Shown piece after piece: positions 43,868 to 52,517 of a stretch of DNA of 64,000 bases. Each line of letters opens with the position of its first letter. The first letter of the stretch is position 1. The notes under the pieces were generated by a model that was not told the origin of the DNA, made no database searches, and saw only the letters and a program-made list of their open reading frames with translations. The DNA comes from Jeotgalibaca ciconiae (lineage in GTDB: Bacteria > Bacillota > Bacilli > Lactobacillales > Aerococcaceae): positions 2,040,001 to 2,104,000 of the forward strand of contig NZ_CP034465.1 of NCBI RefSeq assembly GCF_003955755.1. Direction: 5' to 3'. Made by a program: the position numbers and the translations under genes.

Positions 43868-45268
43868 ATGGAAAACAGTGTAGCAGAAATCATCAAAATA
43901 ATAAAGGCTTCCAATAACGCCATCGAAATGGAACGAAAATTGATCATTTTCTTTGCCCAGTTTGTTGGTGAATTAATGCGGATGGCGTTGGAAGCCATTG
44001 ACGATGAACCTCAAAAAGAATGGCGGGAAAAAGGCTATAGAGTCGAGCGTTCGGACACCCGCACCATCCAGTTCCTATTCGGAGCGGTTACGTTCACCCG
44101 GAGGCGGATGAAGAAACCCGGCGAAACAGGCGTATATGCGTTAGACCAATCCTGTGGATTTGAGAAAGGCAAGCGCTACTCCCTACTGGCCCAAAGACAA
44201 GTGGCAGAATTGAGTACGAAAGTTGTCTACCGGGGCGTCGAAAAGGCGGTTGAGCTGTTTACGTCTTTTACCATGAGCCATGGACAAGTAAAAAATATTG
44301 TCGATCAAATCGGCGCTGTCCAGGGAGAGTGGACGAACCACCATTTGGAAGAACTATCCGTGCGTCTGCCGGAAAACCGACAGGTTCCCGTCCTCGTGGT
44401 TGAGGGGGATGGTCTCCTGATCAAGGGGACAAAGAAGAAACGCAAGGAAATCCACCGGGTTCAAGTGTCTGAAGGGGTCGAGCGAAACGGCAAGCGGACG
44501 GAGCTGGTACGTCCCTACTACTTTTCCTCTTTAAAGAGCAGTGCCGATGTCTGGCAACAATTGGAAACTTATTTATCTGCCACCTATGATTTGAGCAACA
44601 CGATTGTCTTATCCAATGTAGACGGGGGCTCCGGGTATTGCATTAACCACTGTGAACAAGCCATTGGCCTCTGTCGGCAACACATCCACTTTATTGACCG
44701 TTATCATGTCCATGCCAAAATCAAGAGTCGGCTGGGGTTCTGCAAAGACCTGGAAAAACCGATGAAGCAGGCCGTGTGGGCCCATTAGTGGGAGCAAGTG
44801 GTTGCGATCCTAGATACTGCGGAAAGCAGAGTCGATGAGGCTCACGGCGAGGACCAGCTCCGCCATATTGAAAAATTAACCCATTACTTAAGCAGGAATT
44901 GGGCATACTTGAAACGATTAAAAGCCTATCAACTGGAAGAAACGGTGCAGGGAATCGGCAGTTGCGAAAGCAATCACCGTATCTATAGCTACCGGATGAA
45001 GCGGAACGGGAAGTACTGGAGTGATCAAGGGGCTCAATCCATGGTCTGCTTGATTGAAGCCTTGAAGAACCAGACGTTTGACCAAGCACTCACGGAAGAA
45101 ATTCCCGAATATGAAAAGACCTATCCCCAAGATTTGAAGTTGGCCGTTCGAATGGCTTTGCGTAAGGGAAAGCCTGCGGCTTCCGTAGGAGCAAAATCGG
45201 GCCGTATTCTCCACAGAAACGCTTCGGACGCAATGGGAAACCTCCACAAAGCGATGAGGTTGAGGTAA
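43868..45268 (+). pseudogene. ISLre2 transposase (UPF0236) with in-frame TAG
   Basis: One frame of 466 codons with a single TAG at 44786-44788 between KQAVWAH and WEQVVAILD. The N-terminal part (GYRVERSDTRTIQFLFGAV; VEGDGLLIKG; SNVDGGSGY) and the C-terminal part (GIGSCESNHRIYSYRMKRNG) are typical of the family. The TAG could be a simple CAG mutation. No other damage is seen, so inactivation may be recent. Confidence 0.85.
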
Positions 45269-45277
45269 CTCCCTAAC

Positions 45278-45328
45278 ACCTCGAAAAATGGGAGAAACGG
45301 ATTTTTCGTTTCTTCTGTTTTTCGAGGT
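45278..45328. terminator. Long hairpin behind the ISLre2 transposase
   Basis: ACCTCGAAAAA (45278-45288) pairs with TTTTTCGAGGT (45318-45328), with an inner GAAACG/CGTTTC pairing. Confidence 0.6.
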
Positions 45329-45431
45329 CCACCAAGCGAAGCGCGGTAGTAAGAACAAGCAATAAAATGATAGTAGGCAAAAGCCTGTAGGAAATAGGAT
45401 TCAAAAGGGTCACCGAGAAATATTTGACACA

Positions 45432-45743
45432 TACCGGAATCACACCCTCGAGCAGTTTAAGAGACGGTTTGATAAAGTAAAATGTGTCATACTCGACGAG
45501 ATGGGCTATGTCCCGTTCACGAAGGAAGGCTCTGAGCTGCTCTTTCAGCTCATCAGTGATTGGTATGAAACGAAAAGTATCATCATTACATCGAACCTTG
45601 AATTCAGCCAATGGAACCGTGTTTTCGTTGACCCTCGGTTAACGGCTGCACTGGTGGATCGCTTGATTCATCATGCGCATATTTTAAGTTTTACTGGCGA
45701 GAGCTACCGGCTGAAAAACGCGCTATCAAATACATCAAAATAA
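45432..45743 (+). pseudogene. IstB C-terminal fragment of another IS21-like element
   Basis: An open frame beginning at the ISLre2 end reads RNHTLEQFKRRFDK, VILDEMGYVPF (Walker B), IIITSNLEFSQW and HILSFTGESYRLK, the C-terminal half of IstB of a different IS21 subgroup from the element at 16.8 kb. The N-terminal half with Walker A is absent. IS-end-like DNA with repeated TTGTGTAC follows to about 45795. Confidence 0.8.
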
Positions 45744-45766
45744 CGGAAATATCGGGTGGCAACATT

Positions 45767-47083
45767 GTGTACTTTTCTTTGCAATCTTGTGTACAAAACT
45801 ATTGCAAAACACAACAGGCGCAAGAGATTTGCCGTGACTATATAATGCAGGCCCTTAAACGATTAGGCTGGCAGGAACAGCAGGATAGCTCTCACTATTT
45901 AGCTGTGAATACAACATCATTTGAACGAGATATCCTAATCAATCACCAAGGCACTGATTATTTAATCGAACATGTTCCTGCTTATGGGGTCAAAAAAGTA
46001 AATCTAAGTCAACTAACTAACCAAGATGAAGCAACACTCTCACAATGGTCGAATGACAGTCATACCTTAGAAAATGACCACTATAGCGTATCATTTAACA
46101 CTAAAGGCGAAATTAGTCGCTTATATGCCAAGGCGTTACAGCGTGATATGGTGGCAGAAGGAGCGACTATGAATCAAATGGTACTCTATCCAGACTTGCC
46201 GAAAGAGTTTGATGCTTGGAATATTGATGCTCATTCACTGAACCACCCTAAAGTAGTTGAAACAGACGCTCATATTAAACTCGTCAAGAACACACCGCTT
46301 AGAACAGTGGTTGAAGTCATCCGTGACATTAATCAGTCACAAATGACCCAGCGAATTATTTTTTATAAACATAGCACACGAATTGATTTTGAAACGGAAG
46401 TCGATTGGTATGAAAAGCACCTGTTACTAAAAGCTAAATTTCCAACCCCGATCCATGTCGGTAAGGCAACCTATGACATTCAATTTGGAAATTACGAAAG
46501 ACCAACCCATTTGAATACATCATGGGATCAGGCTCGCTTTGAAGTTTGTGCACAAAAGTGGGCTGATTTATCCGAACAATCATTTGGTTTGAGTCTTCTA
46601 AACAATGGCAAATATGGGCATGCTATCCAAGAAGAGACACTCTATCTCTCTTTATTAAGAGGAAGCCAGTATCCCGCACCTGAGGTAGATAAAGGCCGGC
46701 ACCAATTTACCTATTCCTTATATCCTCATCAAGGAACATTTCGAGAAAGTGATGTTTACAAAGAAGCCTATGATCTCAACTATCCAGCTATAATCCAAGC
46801 AGTTGCTGATAAGGAAAATGGTGAAGAAAGCTTGGTAACGATCGATTCAAACAACATTATCTGTGAAACGGTTAAGCGAGCAGAAACTCAGCCCGAATCA
46901 ATTGTGCTAAGATTCTATGAATCTGAAGGGAAAAGTACAGAGGCTAGCATTGATTTGAAAATAGCCTATAAAAGCTGGCAGGATACAAATTTATTGGAAG
47001 AAACCCTATCGGATATACAGTTGAATCCAATTCATTTGTCATTCAAACCGTATGAAATTAAGACAATTCTAGTAGCTTTATAG
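45767..47083 (+). pseudogene. GH38 alpha-mannosidase, N-terminus removed
   Basis: About 430 residues match the C-terminal beta-domains of GH38 mannosidases (LENDHYSVSFNTKGEISRLY; RIIFYKHSTRIDFETEVDWY). The catalytic barrel, which makes up the N-terminal half of a 850-1000 residue enzyme, is missing: the frame starts inside the IS21 remnant. The first 10 or so codons are IS DNA. The remaining part is free of stops, so loss may be recent. The cupin gene follows after 13 bp. Confidence 0.85.
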
Positions 47084-47096
47084 AGAGGAGAATCAT

Positions 47097-47444
47097 ATGA
47101 GTGAGTTCGTACACCAAGAAGACCATTTTAATCCTATTTCAGATTATTCCGAACGCGCTATCGCTGTATATAATGATGATTTGATGGCGGTCAAAGTTCG
47201 TTTTAACCAGTTAACAGATGATCGTAATATGCACCAGCATATGCATCAACAATTAACCTATGTTGTAAGAGGGTCTTTTAGATTTTATAGGGAAGACGAA
47301 GAAATTGAGGTAAAAGCTGGGGACAGCTTACTATTTGAACCTCATGTACGCCATGGATGTATACCACTAGAAGTAAATTCAGAATTATTCGATATCTTTA
47401 CACCTATGAGAGATGAGTTTTTGGATGTTGTGAAATCTAATTGA
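47097..47444 (+). CDS. Cupin-domain protein
   Basis: Encodes 115 residues with one cupin barrel. HQHMHQQLTYVVRGSFRFY is motif 1 with the metal-binding His residues, and LLFEPHVRHGCIP is motif 2 with the last His. It probably binds a metal and a sugar or related ligand. GAGAGGAG lies before the ATG. It was presumably co-transcribed with the mannosidase gene before that was broken, so a role in mannoside use is likely but not proven. Confidence 0.85.
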   Translation: MSEFVHQEDHFNPISDYSERAIAVYNDDLMAVKVRFNQLTDDRNMHQHMHQQLTYVVRGSFRFYREDEEIEVKAGDSLLFEPHVRHGCIPLEVNSELFDIFTPMRDEFLDVVKSN

Positions 47445-47453
47445 TCTAGCAAA

Positions 47454-47499
47454 AATAACGTTCCATTTGCATCAAAAGCAGATGGAACGTTATTTTTTT
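47454..47499 (+). terminator. Terminator of the mannosidase-cupin operon
   Basis: AATAACGTTCCAT (47454-47466) pairs with ATGGAACGTTATT (47482-47494), followed by T. Confidence 0.8.
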
Positions 47500-47699
47500 A
47501 TTCTCTTATGATGTTTTTGAACGAATAATGAACGTTTATTGACGCTCCCCAAGCTAGATTGGGAAAAACATATTTACCTTATTAGAAAAATAGATCTATG
47601 AGCACATACACTTTTTCACTTTGATAGGCCAGTCATTAATTTATTAAATATTTTTAAAAAACGCTTCCATTTTTAAAAGACATGATGTACAATAAGTTT

Positions 47700-47790
47700 A
47701 TCTCCTTCACCAGTGAGGGAGATATCTATAATAAATCCCCCCAAAGATTTATTATGTTTGGCGGTTGCTTTATGCAACTGCCATTTTTGT
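47700..47790 (+). ncRNA. C-rich sRNA family, copy E
   Basis: Box AAAAAACGCTTCCA (47656-47669), -10 TACAAT (47688-47693). Hairpin ATCTCCTTCACCAGTGAGGG, central hairpin AATAAATCCCCCCAAAGATT with 3' half, terminator GGCGGTTGCTTTATGCAACT, then T run. Close to copy C. Confidence 0.78.
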
Positions 47791-47925
47791 TTGTCTATTT
47801 TTTGAGAGAGCTGAAGGGATTGCTGACGAACCTCATAATGCAGAATGGAAGCTATATTGGCGTAAAATTTCTAAAAACATTTTAAAAACGCTTCCGTTTT
47901 AAAACACATAGTGTACAATAAAAGT

Positions 47926-48007
47926 CCTCCCTAAAGGATTTAGGAGAGGCCATAATTACTCCAAAGATTATAATCTGGCAGTTGCTTTATGTAGCTGCCT
48001 TTTTTTA
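47926..48007 (+). ncRNA. C-rich sRNA family, copy F (diverged loop)
   Basis: Box TAAAAACGCTTCCG (47883-47896), -10 TACAAT (47914-47919). Hairpin CCTAAAGGATTTAGG, central region CATAATTACTCCAAAGATTA where the C run is reduced to ACTCC, terminator GGCAGTTGCTTTATGTAGCT with T run. It may be a decaying or re-targeted copy. Confidence 0.7.
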
Positions 48008-48101
48008 CGTTTTTTTAAAAGAAATTGTGAAGAAATTTTTCTTTCAATTTATGGAACTGACGAGTAAAAGATACTAATAATATTTTACACTCTTAATCGT
48101 A

Positions 48102-48320
48102 ATGGGACTGTTTGATAATCACATAAAGATATACTTTGATAACTTAGAAACGAGAATACTATCTTTCAATTCAGAAAAAGAAGCAGTCGAGTTCGTGCCA
48201 TTTTATGAAGAGTTGTTAGAAGTCACGGAAGCAATTGCGGATGATGACGAGTCAGAAAAAATTGAGCGATTGTTAACGCAACATCTAGCAGTAGTAAAAC
48301 GAAAAATTACAGTCTATTAA
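48102..48320 (+). CDS. Small acidic hypothetical protein
   Basis: Encodes up to 72 residues, predicted helical and acidic (EAVEFVPFYEELLEVTEAI). No ribosome site lies before the ATG at 48102, so it may be the remnant of a longer gene or a spurious frame. It lies just ahead of the promoter region of the 49830 gene. No family recognised. Confidence 0.4.
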   Translation: MGLFDNHIKIYFDNLETRILSFNSEKEAVEFVPFYEELLEVTEAIADDDESEKIERLLTQHLAVVKRKITVY

Positions 48321-48369
48321 TTAAAATATTCATTTATGAATATTTGGTCAGGATTCAGCATTTATCCCT

Positions 48370-48375
48370 TATAAT
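48370..48375 (+). promoter_or_regulatory. -10 element cut off from its gene by IS4
   Basis: TATAAT at 48370-48375, 18 bp before the IS4 insertion point. With the IS removed it would lie 21 bp before AAGGAGG of the gene at 49830. The -35 is unclear. Confidence 0.4.
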
Positions 48376-48393
48376 ACAGATATAAGAAGTTAT

Positions 48394-49805
48394 CACTAGT
48401 GTTGCAAAGATTTTTTAATTCTCAAAACCTTGATTTACAGCTATCTTCACACAAAAAAGTCCTTTATACTGAATCCAGGATGACTTATCCAAGACCAATA
48501 AAAAAGGACTATACCATGGATAAGTATAACAAAAAAACATCATTTCAGAAATGGTTTTCCTCGATAAATTTTAGTGAATTATCTAAAGAAGCCAAAACTA
48601 CTATTGAAAACTTTAATTATTACAGTAAAAAACTGGATTTTGAAACAACCATCAAGGTTCTCTTGTACGCCGTCTATGAAGAATTACCCAGTTACCGTGA
48701 AATAAGTCGTTCCTTTATGGATAAGCGATTATGTAAAGAAGTCGGGATCGATTCGTTGCATCCCAGCTCGTTGTCCCGTAGGACAACAGATACAAGTCAA
48801 GAAGTCCTGATGGAAATTTTTACCAACTTAGTTCGGGAGATTTCAAAACAACGACCAAGTTCAAAAACATCAAGCCTTCAAATTATTGATTCAACAACGA
48901 TCCCACTGAATAAAACGTGGTTTCCTTGGGCGAAGTTTCGCAAGACGAAATCGGGTATCAAGCTTCATTTGAATCTCTGTTATTTAGATAAGAACAATCA
49001 GTATCCAGAAAGTTTTTCCATTACGAATGCCGAAGAGCATGATCGCAATCAATTTGAGTTACTGGTAAATAAGGCGGAGGCAACCTATGTGGTTGATCGA
49101 GGTTATTTTGATTATAAGCTGCTTGACCGGCTACACAATGATGGCTATTTCTTTGTCACAAGGACGAAGTCCAACACTCGAATCACCGTTTTGGATCAAA
49201 TCCCGGTGGACAGTCCTGAGATGAGTGACGGCAAGATTATTAGTGACCAACAAGTACTTCTCGGTGGTGGTGTAGGCTATGTGACAGAGCGGTTCAGACT
49301 CGTTACGATTCTGACCAAAGGTCAAAAATTACTCCGCATTGTAACGAATCGTTTCGACGTCTCAGCTAAAAAGATCGCAGACATGTATCAAGCGCGCTGG
49401 CAGATAGAACTGTTCTTTAAGCATTTGAAGCAAAATTTAACGATTAAAAAGCTTTACTCACAAAGTGAGCAAGGTGCAATAAACCAAGTCATGCTCACTC
49501 TTATCGCAACCCTACTCACCTATCTGATAAAAATCAAACTAGGATTGACGGTAACCCTTTTCCAGATGAAACGATCCTTTCATTATCTGATGTTTGAGCC
49601 TTCAGAATGTTGGTTAGAAAAATATAAGCCTAATGGGTAAAGCTTAAAAATAACGATGTTACTCTGTTTTCAATTGAATAGAGCATAAAAATTTCTGGAA
49701 AAAAGTCATCCTCTGCGCCAGCATTTGATGTTTTTCAAATTTTAGCAAAAGATAATGTTCAGACAATTCTGACATTATGCTAATGTTATCTATGCACCAC
49801 TAGTG
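48394..49805 (+). mobile_element. Intact IS4-family element with 9-bp duplication
   Basis: Both ends carry CACTAGTG followed inward by KTGCAWAGAT. Flanks AGAAGTTAT at 48385-48393 and 49806-49814 are identical, a 9-bp target duplication. The transposase gene inside is uninterrupted. Confidence 0.88.
48516..49640 (+). CDS. IS4-family transposase (DDE)
   Basis: Encodes 374 residues. The first catalytic Asp lies in LQIIDSTTI, the second in YVVDRGYFD, and the Glu in the Y-x2-R-x3-E-x6-K signature YQARWQIELFFKHLK. An N-terminal helical domain (ELPSYREISRSFMD) is typical. The start at 48516 follows AAAAAGGA; the frame extends to 48399 without a site. Uninterrupted and, given the perfect target duplication, probably a recent arrival. 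Confidence 0.92.
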   Translation: MDKYNKKTSFQKWFSSINFSELSKEAKTTIENFNYYSKKLDFETTIKVLLYAVYEELPSYREISRSFMDKRLCKEVGIDSLHPSSLSRRTTDTSQEVLMEIFTNLVREISKQRPSSKTSSLQIIDSTTIPLNKTWFPWAKFRKTKSGIKLHLNLCYLDKNNQYPESFSITNAEEHDRNQFELLVNKAEATYVVDRGYFDYKLLDRLHNDGYFFVTRTKSNTRITVLDQIPVDSPEMSDGKIISDQQVLLGGGVGYVTERFRLVTILTKGQKLLRIVTNRFDVSAKKIADMYQARWQIELFFKHLKQNLTIKKLYSQSEQGAINQVMLTLIATLLTYLIKIKLGLTVTLFQMKRSFHYLMFEPSECWLEKYKPNG

Positions 49806-49829
49806 AGAAGTTATAAGGAGGAAAATTGT

Positions 49830-50135
49830 ATGAGTGCCGAATATACTGACGTCAGAATCAATCTCAATTCTATAGAATGTGTCACAGAAAGCCTATTGGA
49901 AGTACAAAACGAATTAAACCAAACCATCGAAGCGGTGAATCATTATTTACGCGAGCTGATCAAGTGTGACTATTACAATCGTTTCAGCATCACCTTCCGC
50001 TGCAGAATCTATGAGAGCATCTTCTTTTTTCATTCGGTCATCCAAGATATTGAGGAAATCTTAGGAGAACTCAAGCAAGGATGTATCACGGAAAATGAGA
50101 TAGAAGCTCTCGGAAAAATTATGAAAACCGTATAA
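49830..50135 (+). CDS. Helical hypothetical protein, promoter displaced
   Basis: Encodes 101 residues, mostly amphipathic helix (SLLEVQNELNQTIEAVNHYL) and with no membrane segment or metal site. AAGGAGG lies directly before the ATG. The IS4 element is inserted 16 bp upstream, between a TATAAT element and the ribosome site, so expression now depends on the IS. I do not recognise the family; size and helicity are like small secretion-system or immunity proteins, but that is weak. Confidence 0.55.
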   Translation: MSAEYTDVRINLNSIECVTESLLEVQNELNQTIEAVNHYLRELIKCDYYNRFSITFRCRIYESIFFFHSVIQDIEEILGELKQGCITENEIEALGKIMKTV

Positions 50136-50168
50136 AACTTAAACACGATCTTACGCTTTGAATGGAAG

Positions 50169-50282
50169 ATGGATTCTTGTCCAGTAGACTTCGAACAAGA
50201 ATACTTCCTTGACCTAGCAAAGTTATACCGTGAATGTTCGGGAATGTATGAAACATTGGAAAATCTCACGGAAGAACGATAG
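50169..50282 (+). CDS. Possible 37-aa ORF after the helical protein
   Basis: ATG at 50169 opens MDSCPVDFEQEYFLDLAKLY and stops at 50280-50282. No clear ribosome site. Its sequence looks coding and it may be the end of a shifted gene. Between it and 50740 there is AT-rich DNA with a TATAAT element (50634-50639) and a leader hairpin. Confidence 0.25.
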   Translation: MDSCPVDFEQEYFLDLAKLYRECSGMYETLENLTEER

Positions 50283-50654
50283 ACACAGAAGCCAGCAGTC
50301 TTGGTCTTTTTTCTTTTACTCTCTGGTAACTAAGTGAAATCGATTTACAAAGGAAAGCATGTAAAGATTAAGTAAATTTAAAGAAAATTCCGGAATTTAC
50401 TGCAAACACACCCAAACTAATGGTAAGATAGTTAAAGGAAATTATATTTCCTTTATACTAATACTCTGTTGAATCATAAACGTTACATTTAATTATAAAT
50501 AGTTTGTGAACGTTCGGTAATGTGAAAAAAAGTAAAGCGGAACCAAAGGAACATTATTTCAGTTTGTGTTTATCAAAAAAAAATTAGTAATTATTTAACA
50601 AATCAACATGGAAAAATATGACTTTAATGATAATATAATCAATAATGATTAAGA

Positions 50655-50679
50655 AAATCTCTTGTCAGAAAAGAGATTT
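50655..50679 (+). promoter_or_regulatory. Leader hairpin before the polysaccharide operon
   Basis: AAATCTCTT (50655-50663) pairs with AAGAGATTT (50671-50679), 60 bp before the first gene. No T run follows, so it is a leader structure rather than a clear terminator. It could be an attenuator or protein site. Confidence 0.35.
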
Positions 50680-50739
50680 AAAAGATTAATAAGTCTCATT
50701 TTTATATTCAAAATAATTCCATAAAGGATGGCTAAGAAG

Positions 50740-51858
50740 ATGAGTGAAAATAAAAAAATTTGGCTTGCTTCACCCCATATGAGTGATGAAGGTTATGAGA
50801 TGCAATATGTCCAAGACGCATTTGACACAAATTGGATTGCTCCATTAGGGCCGAATGTGAATGGCTTCGAGAGTGAACTTGCTGAAAAGGTCGGAGCGAA
50901 ACACGCAGCCGCAACGGTATCGGGAACCGCTGCCCTTCATTTAGCACTTGAAGCTGCTGGAGTAGGCGAGGGAGACATTGTCTTCTGTCAATCGTTGACG
51001 TTCTCAGCAACTGCGAACCCAATTATTTATCAAAATGCAACGCCGGTATTCATAGACAGTGATATGGAAACCTGGAACATGAATCCTAATGCACTGGAAG
51101 AAGCATTTATCAAATACCCACAAGTGAAAGCAGTTATGATTGTACACTTATACGGCCTATCTGCAGACATGGACCGGATTATGGAAATCTGTAATCGATA
51201 CAATGTTCCTGTTATCGAGGATGCTGCTGAATCCCTAGGAACTTACTATAAAGGACAACATACCGGTACCATTGGCGAATATGGTATTTTTTCTTTTAAT
51301 GGGAACAAAATCATCACTACATCAGGTGGCGGGATGTTAGTTTCTGATAACAAAGAAAAAGTAGAAAAGGTACGCTTCTGGTCTACGCAAGCCCGTGATG
51401 ATGCACGTCATTACCAACATAGCGAATTAGGGTATAACTACCGCATGAGTAATGTAGCCGCTGGGATTGGTAGAGGACAATTAAAAGTTCTGGATCAACG
51501 AGTAGCTAAGAAGAGATACATTTATAATTTTTATAAAAACGAACTCAACCACTTAGAATGTATTAACTTCATGCCAGAAAACATATGGAATGAACCGAAC
51601 TTCTGGTTGTCAGCCATTACACTAGATGGAAAAGTAAAACCATTAGATTTAATGAAAGCTCTGGAAGAAGAGAATATTGAATCCAGACCAATTTGGAAAC
51701 CAATGCACCTACAGCCATTCTTTGAAAAGTATGATTATATCGGTGGGAATGTAGGGCAGTATTTGTTCGAAAATGGAGTCTGCTTACCAAGTGATACAAA
51801 AATGACTGATGAAGATTTGGAAAGAGTCTGTATGGTAATAAAGGGGTTGTGGATATAG
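50740..51858 (+). CDS. DegT/EpsN-type sugar aminotransferase
   Basis: Encodes 372 residues of the PLP-dependent DegT/DnrJ/EryC1 family. SGTAALHLAL binds the cofactor phosphate, VIEDAAESLG holds the Asp that contacts the pyridine nitrogen, and FSFNGNKIITTSGGGM carries the Schiff-base Lys. Closest in character to EpsN/PglE, which aminate UDP-4-keto-6-deoxy-GlcNAc made by an EpsC/PglF dehydratase; such a dehydratase is encoded at 62818. The start at 50740 is preferred since AAGGA at 50723-50727 is well spaced from it and too close to 50728. Confidence 0.88.
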   Translation: MSENKKIWLASPHMSDEGYEMQYVQDAFDTNWIAPLGPNVNGFESELAEKVGAKHAAATVSGTAALHLALEAAGVGEGDIVFCQSLTFSATANPIIYQNATPVFIDSDMETWNMNPNALEEAFIKYPQVKAVMIVHLYGLSADMDRIMEICNRYNVPVIEDAAESLGTYYKGQHTGTIGEYGIFSFNGNKIITTSGGGMLVSDNKEKVEKVRFWSTQARDDARHYQHSELGYNYRMSNVAAGIGRGQLKVLDQRVAKKRYIYNFYKNELNHLECINFMPENIWNEPNFWLSAITLDGKVKPLDLMKALEEENIESRPIWKPMHLQPFFEKYDYIGGNVGQYLFENGVCLPSDTKMTDEDLERVCMVIKGLWI

Positions 51859-52514
51859 TGCCAAATTATTTGAATAGTCTATACGTAAATTACATAAAAA
51901 GACTGCTCGATATTATTGGATCGATTGCAGGAATTGTATTGCTATTTCCGTTGTTTTTAATAATTTCAGCCGCTATAAAAATAACTTCTTCCGGACCAGT
52001 TTTGTTTAAACAAGAGAGAATCGGTTTATATGGGCGCAAGTTTGAAATATATAAATTCCGAACGATGATAGTTGGAGCCGAACAAATGGGAACAGGTTTA
52101 TCGATTAGAAGTTTAACGGACAGTCGAATAACTAAGGTCGGTTCTTTTTTACGTAAAACCAGCTTAGATGAATTGCCGCAATTCATCAATATATTGAAAG
52201 GGGATATGTCAATTGTGGGTCCAAGGCCCCCAGCTACATACTCTCCTTATAAAGGGTATGACGCATATCCAGAATGGGCAAAAGATAGATTTAATATGAG
52301 TCCGGGAGTAACTGGTTTAGCACAAATTGTATATAGAAATAATGTTGAATGGGACGAACGATTTAAGTTGGACATTAAGTATGCAAGTGATGTTTCATTT
52401 GGTTTAGATGTAAAATTAGTCCTCAAAACAGTTGAAAAAATTATTAAAAGAGAGAGTGTTTATGGAGAAGTTTTTCTGAAAAAAGATAAAATCAATATCA
52501 AACAGGAGAATTAA
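51849..52514 (+). CDS. Priming sugar-phosphate transferase (EpsL/PglC-like)
   Basis: Encodes about 221 residues. One membrane segment at about 14-40, then the bacterial sugar transferase domain: KFRTMIVGAEQ, LRKTSLDELPQFINIL (with the catalytic D-E pair), GDMSIVGPRPP and MSPGVTGLAQI. It moves a sugar-1-phosphate from UDP-sugar to undecaprenyl phosphate, starting repeat-unit assembly. The start is GTG at 51849, or GTG at 51858, overlapping the aminotransferase end. PglC-like size (no extra N-terminal helices) fits a diNAcBac-type priming sugar. Confidence 0.9.
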   Translation: MDIVPNYLNSLYVNYIKRLLDIIGSIAGIVLLFPLFLIISAAIKITSSGPVLFKQERIGLYGRKFEIYKFRTMIVGAEQMGTGLSIRSLTDSRITKVGSFLRKTSLDELPQFINILKGDMSIVGPRPPATYSPYKGYDAYPEWAKDRFNMSPGVTGLAQIVYRNNVEWDERFKLDIKYASDVSFGLDVKLVLKTVEKIIKRESVYGEVFLKKDKINIKQEN

Positions 52515-52517
52515 ATA

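Larger units (their letters stand above)
43757..45430 (+). mobile_element. ISLre2-family element, inactive
   Basis: The left end (GTGTATAATTTTTCTCGGTA at 43759-43778) and the right end read in reverse (GTGTCAAATATTTCTCGGTG at 45430-45411) are imperfect inverted repeats. The single large gene inside is interrupted. No target duplication is visible, and the right end abuts an istB fragment directly, which suggests insertion into an IS21 followed by deletion on the left. Confidence 0.72.

Noticed and set aside
44918-45611. Several minus-strand ORFs of 100-146 codons across the ISLre2 and istB remains
   Set aside because: All are antisense shadows of the transposase frames and none carries a family motif.
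47682-47885. 67-codon ORF on the plus strand
   Set aside because: It lies over sRNA copy E, has no ribosome site and is not conserved as a frame in the other copies.
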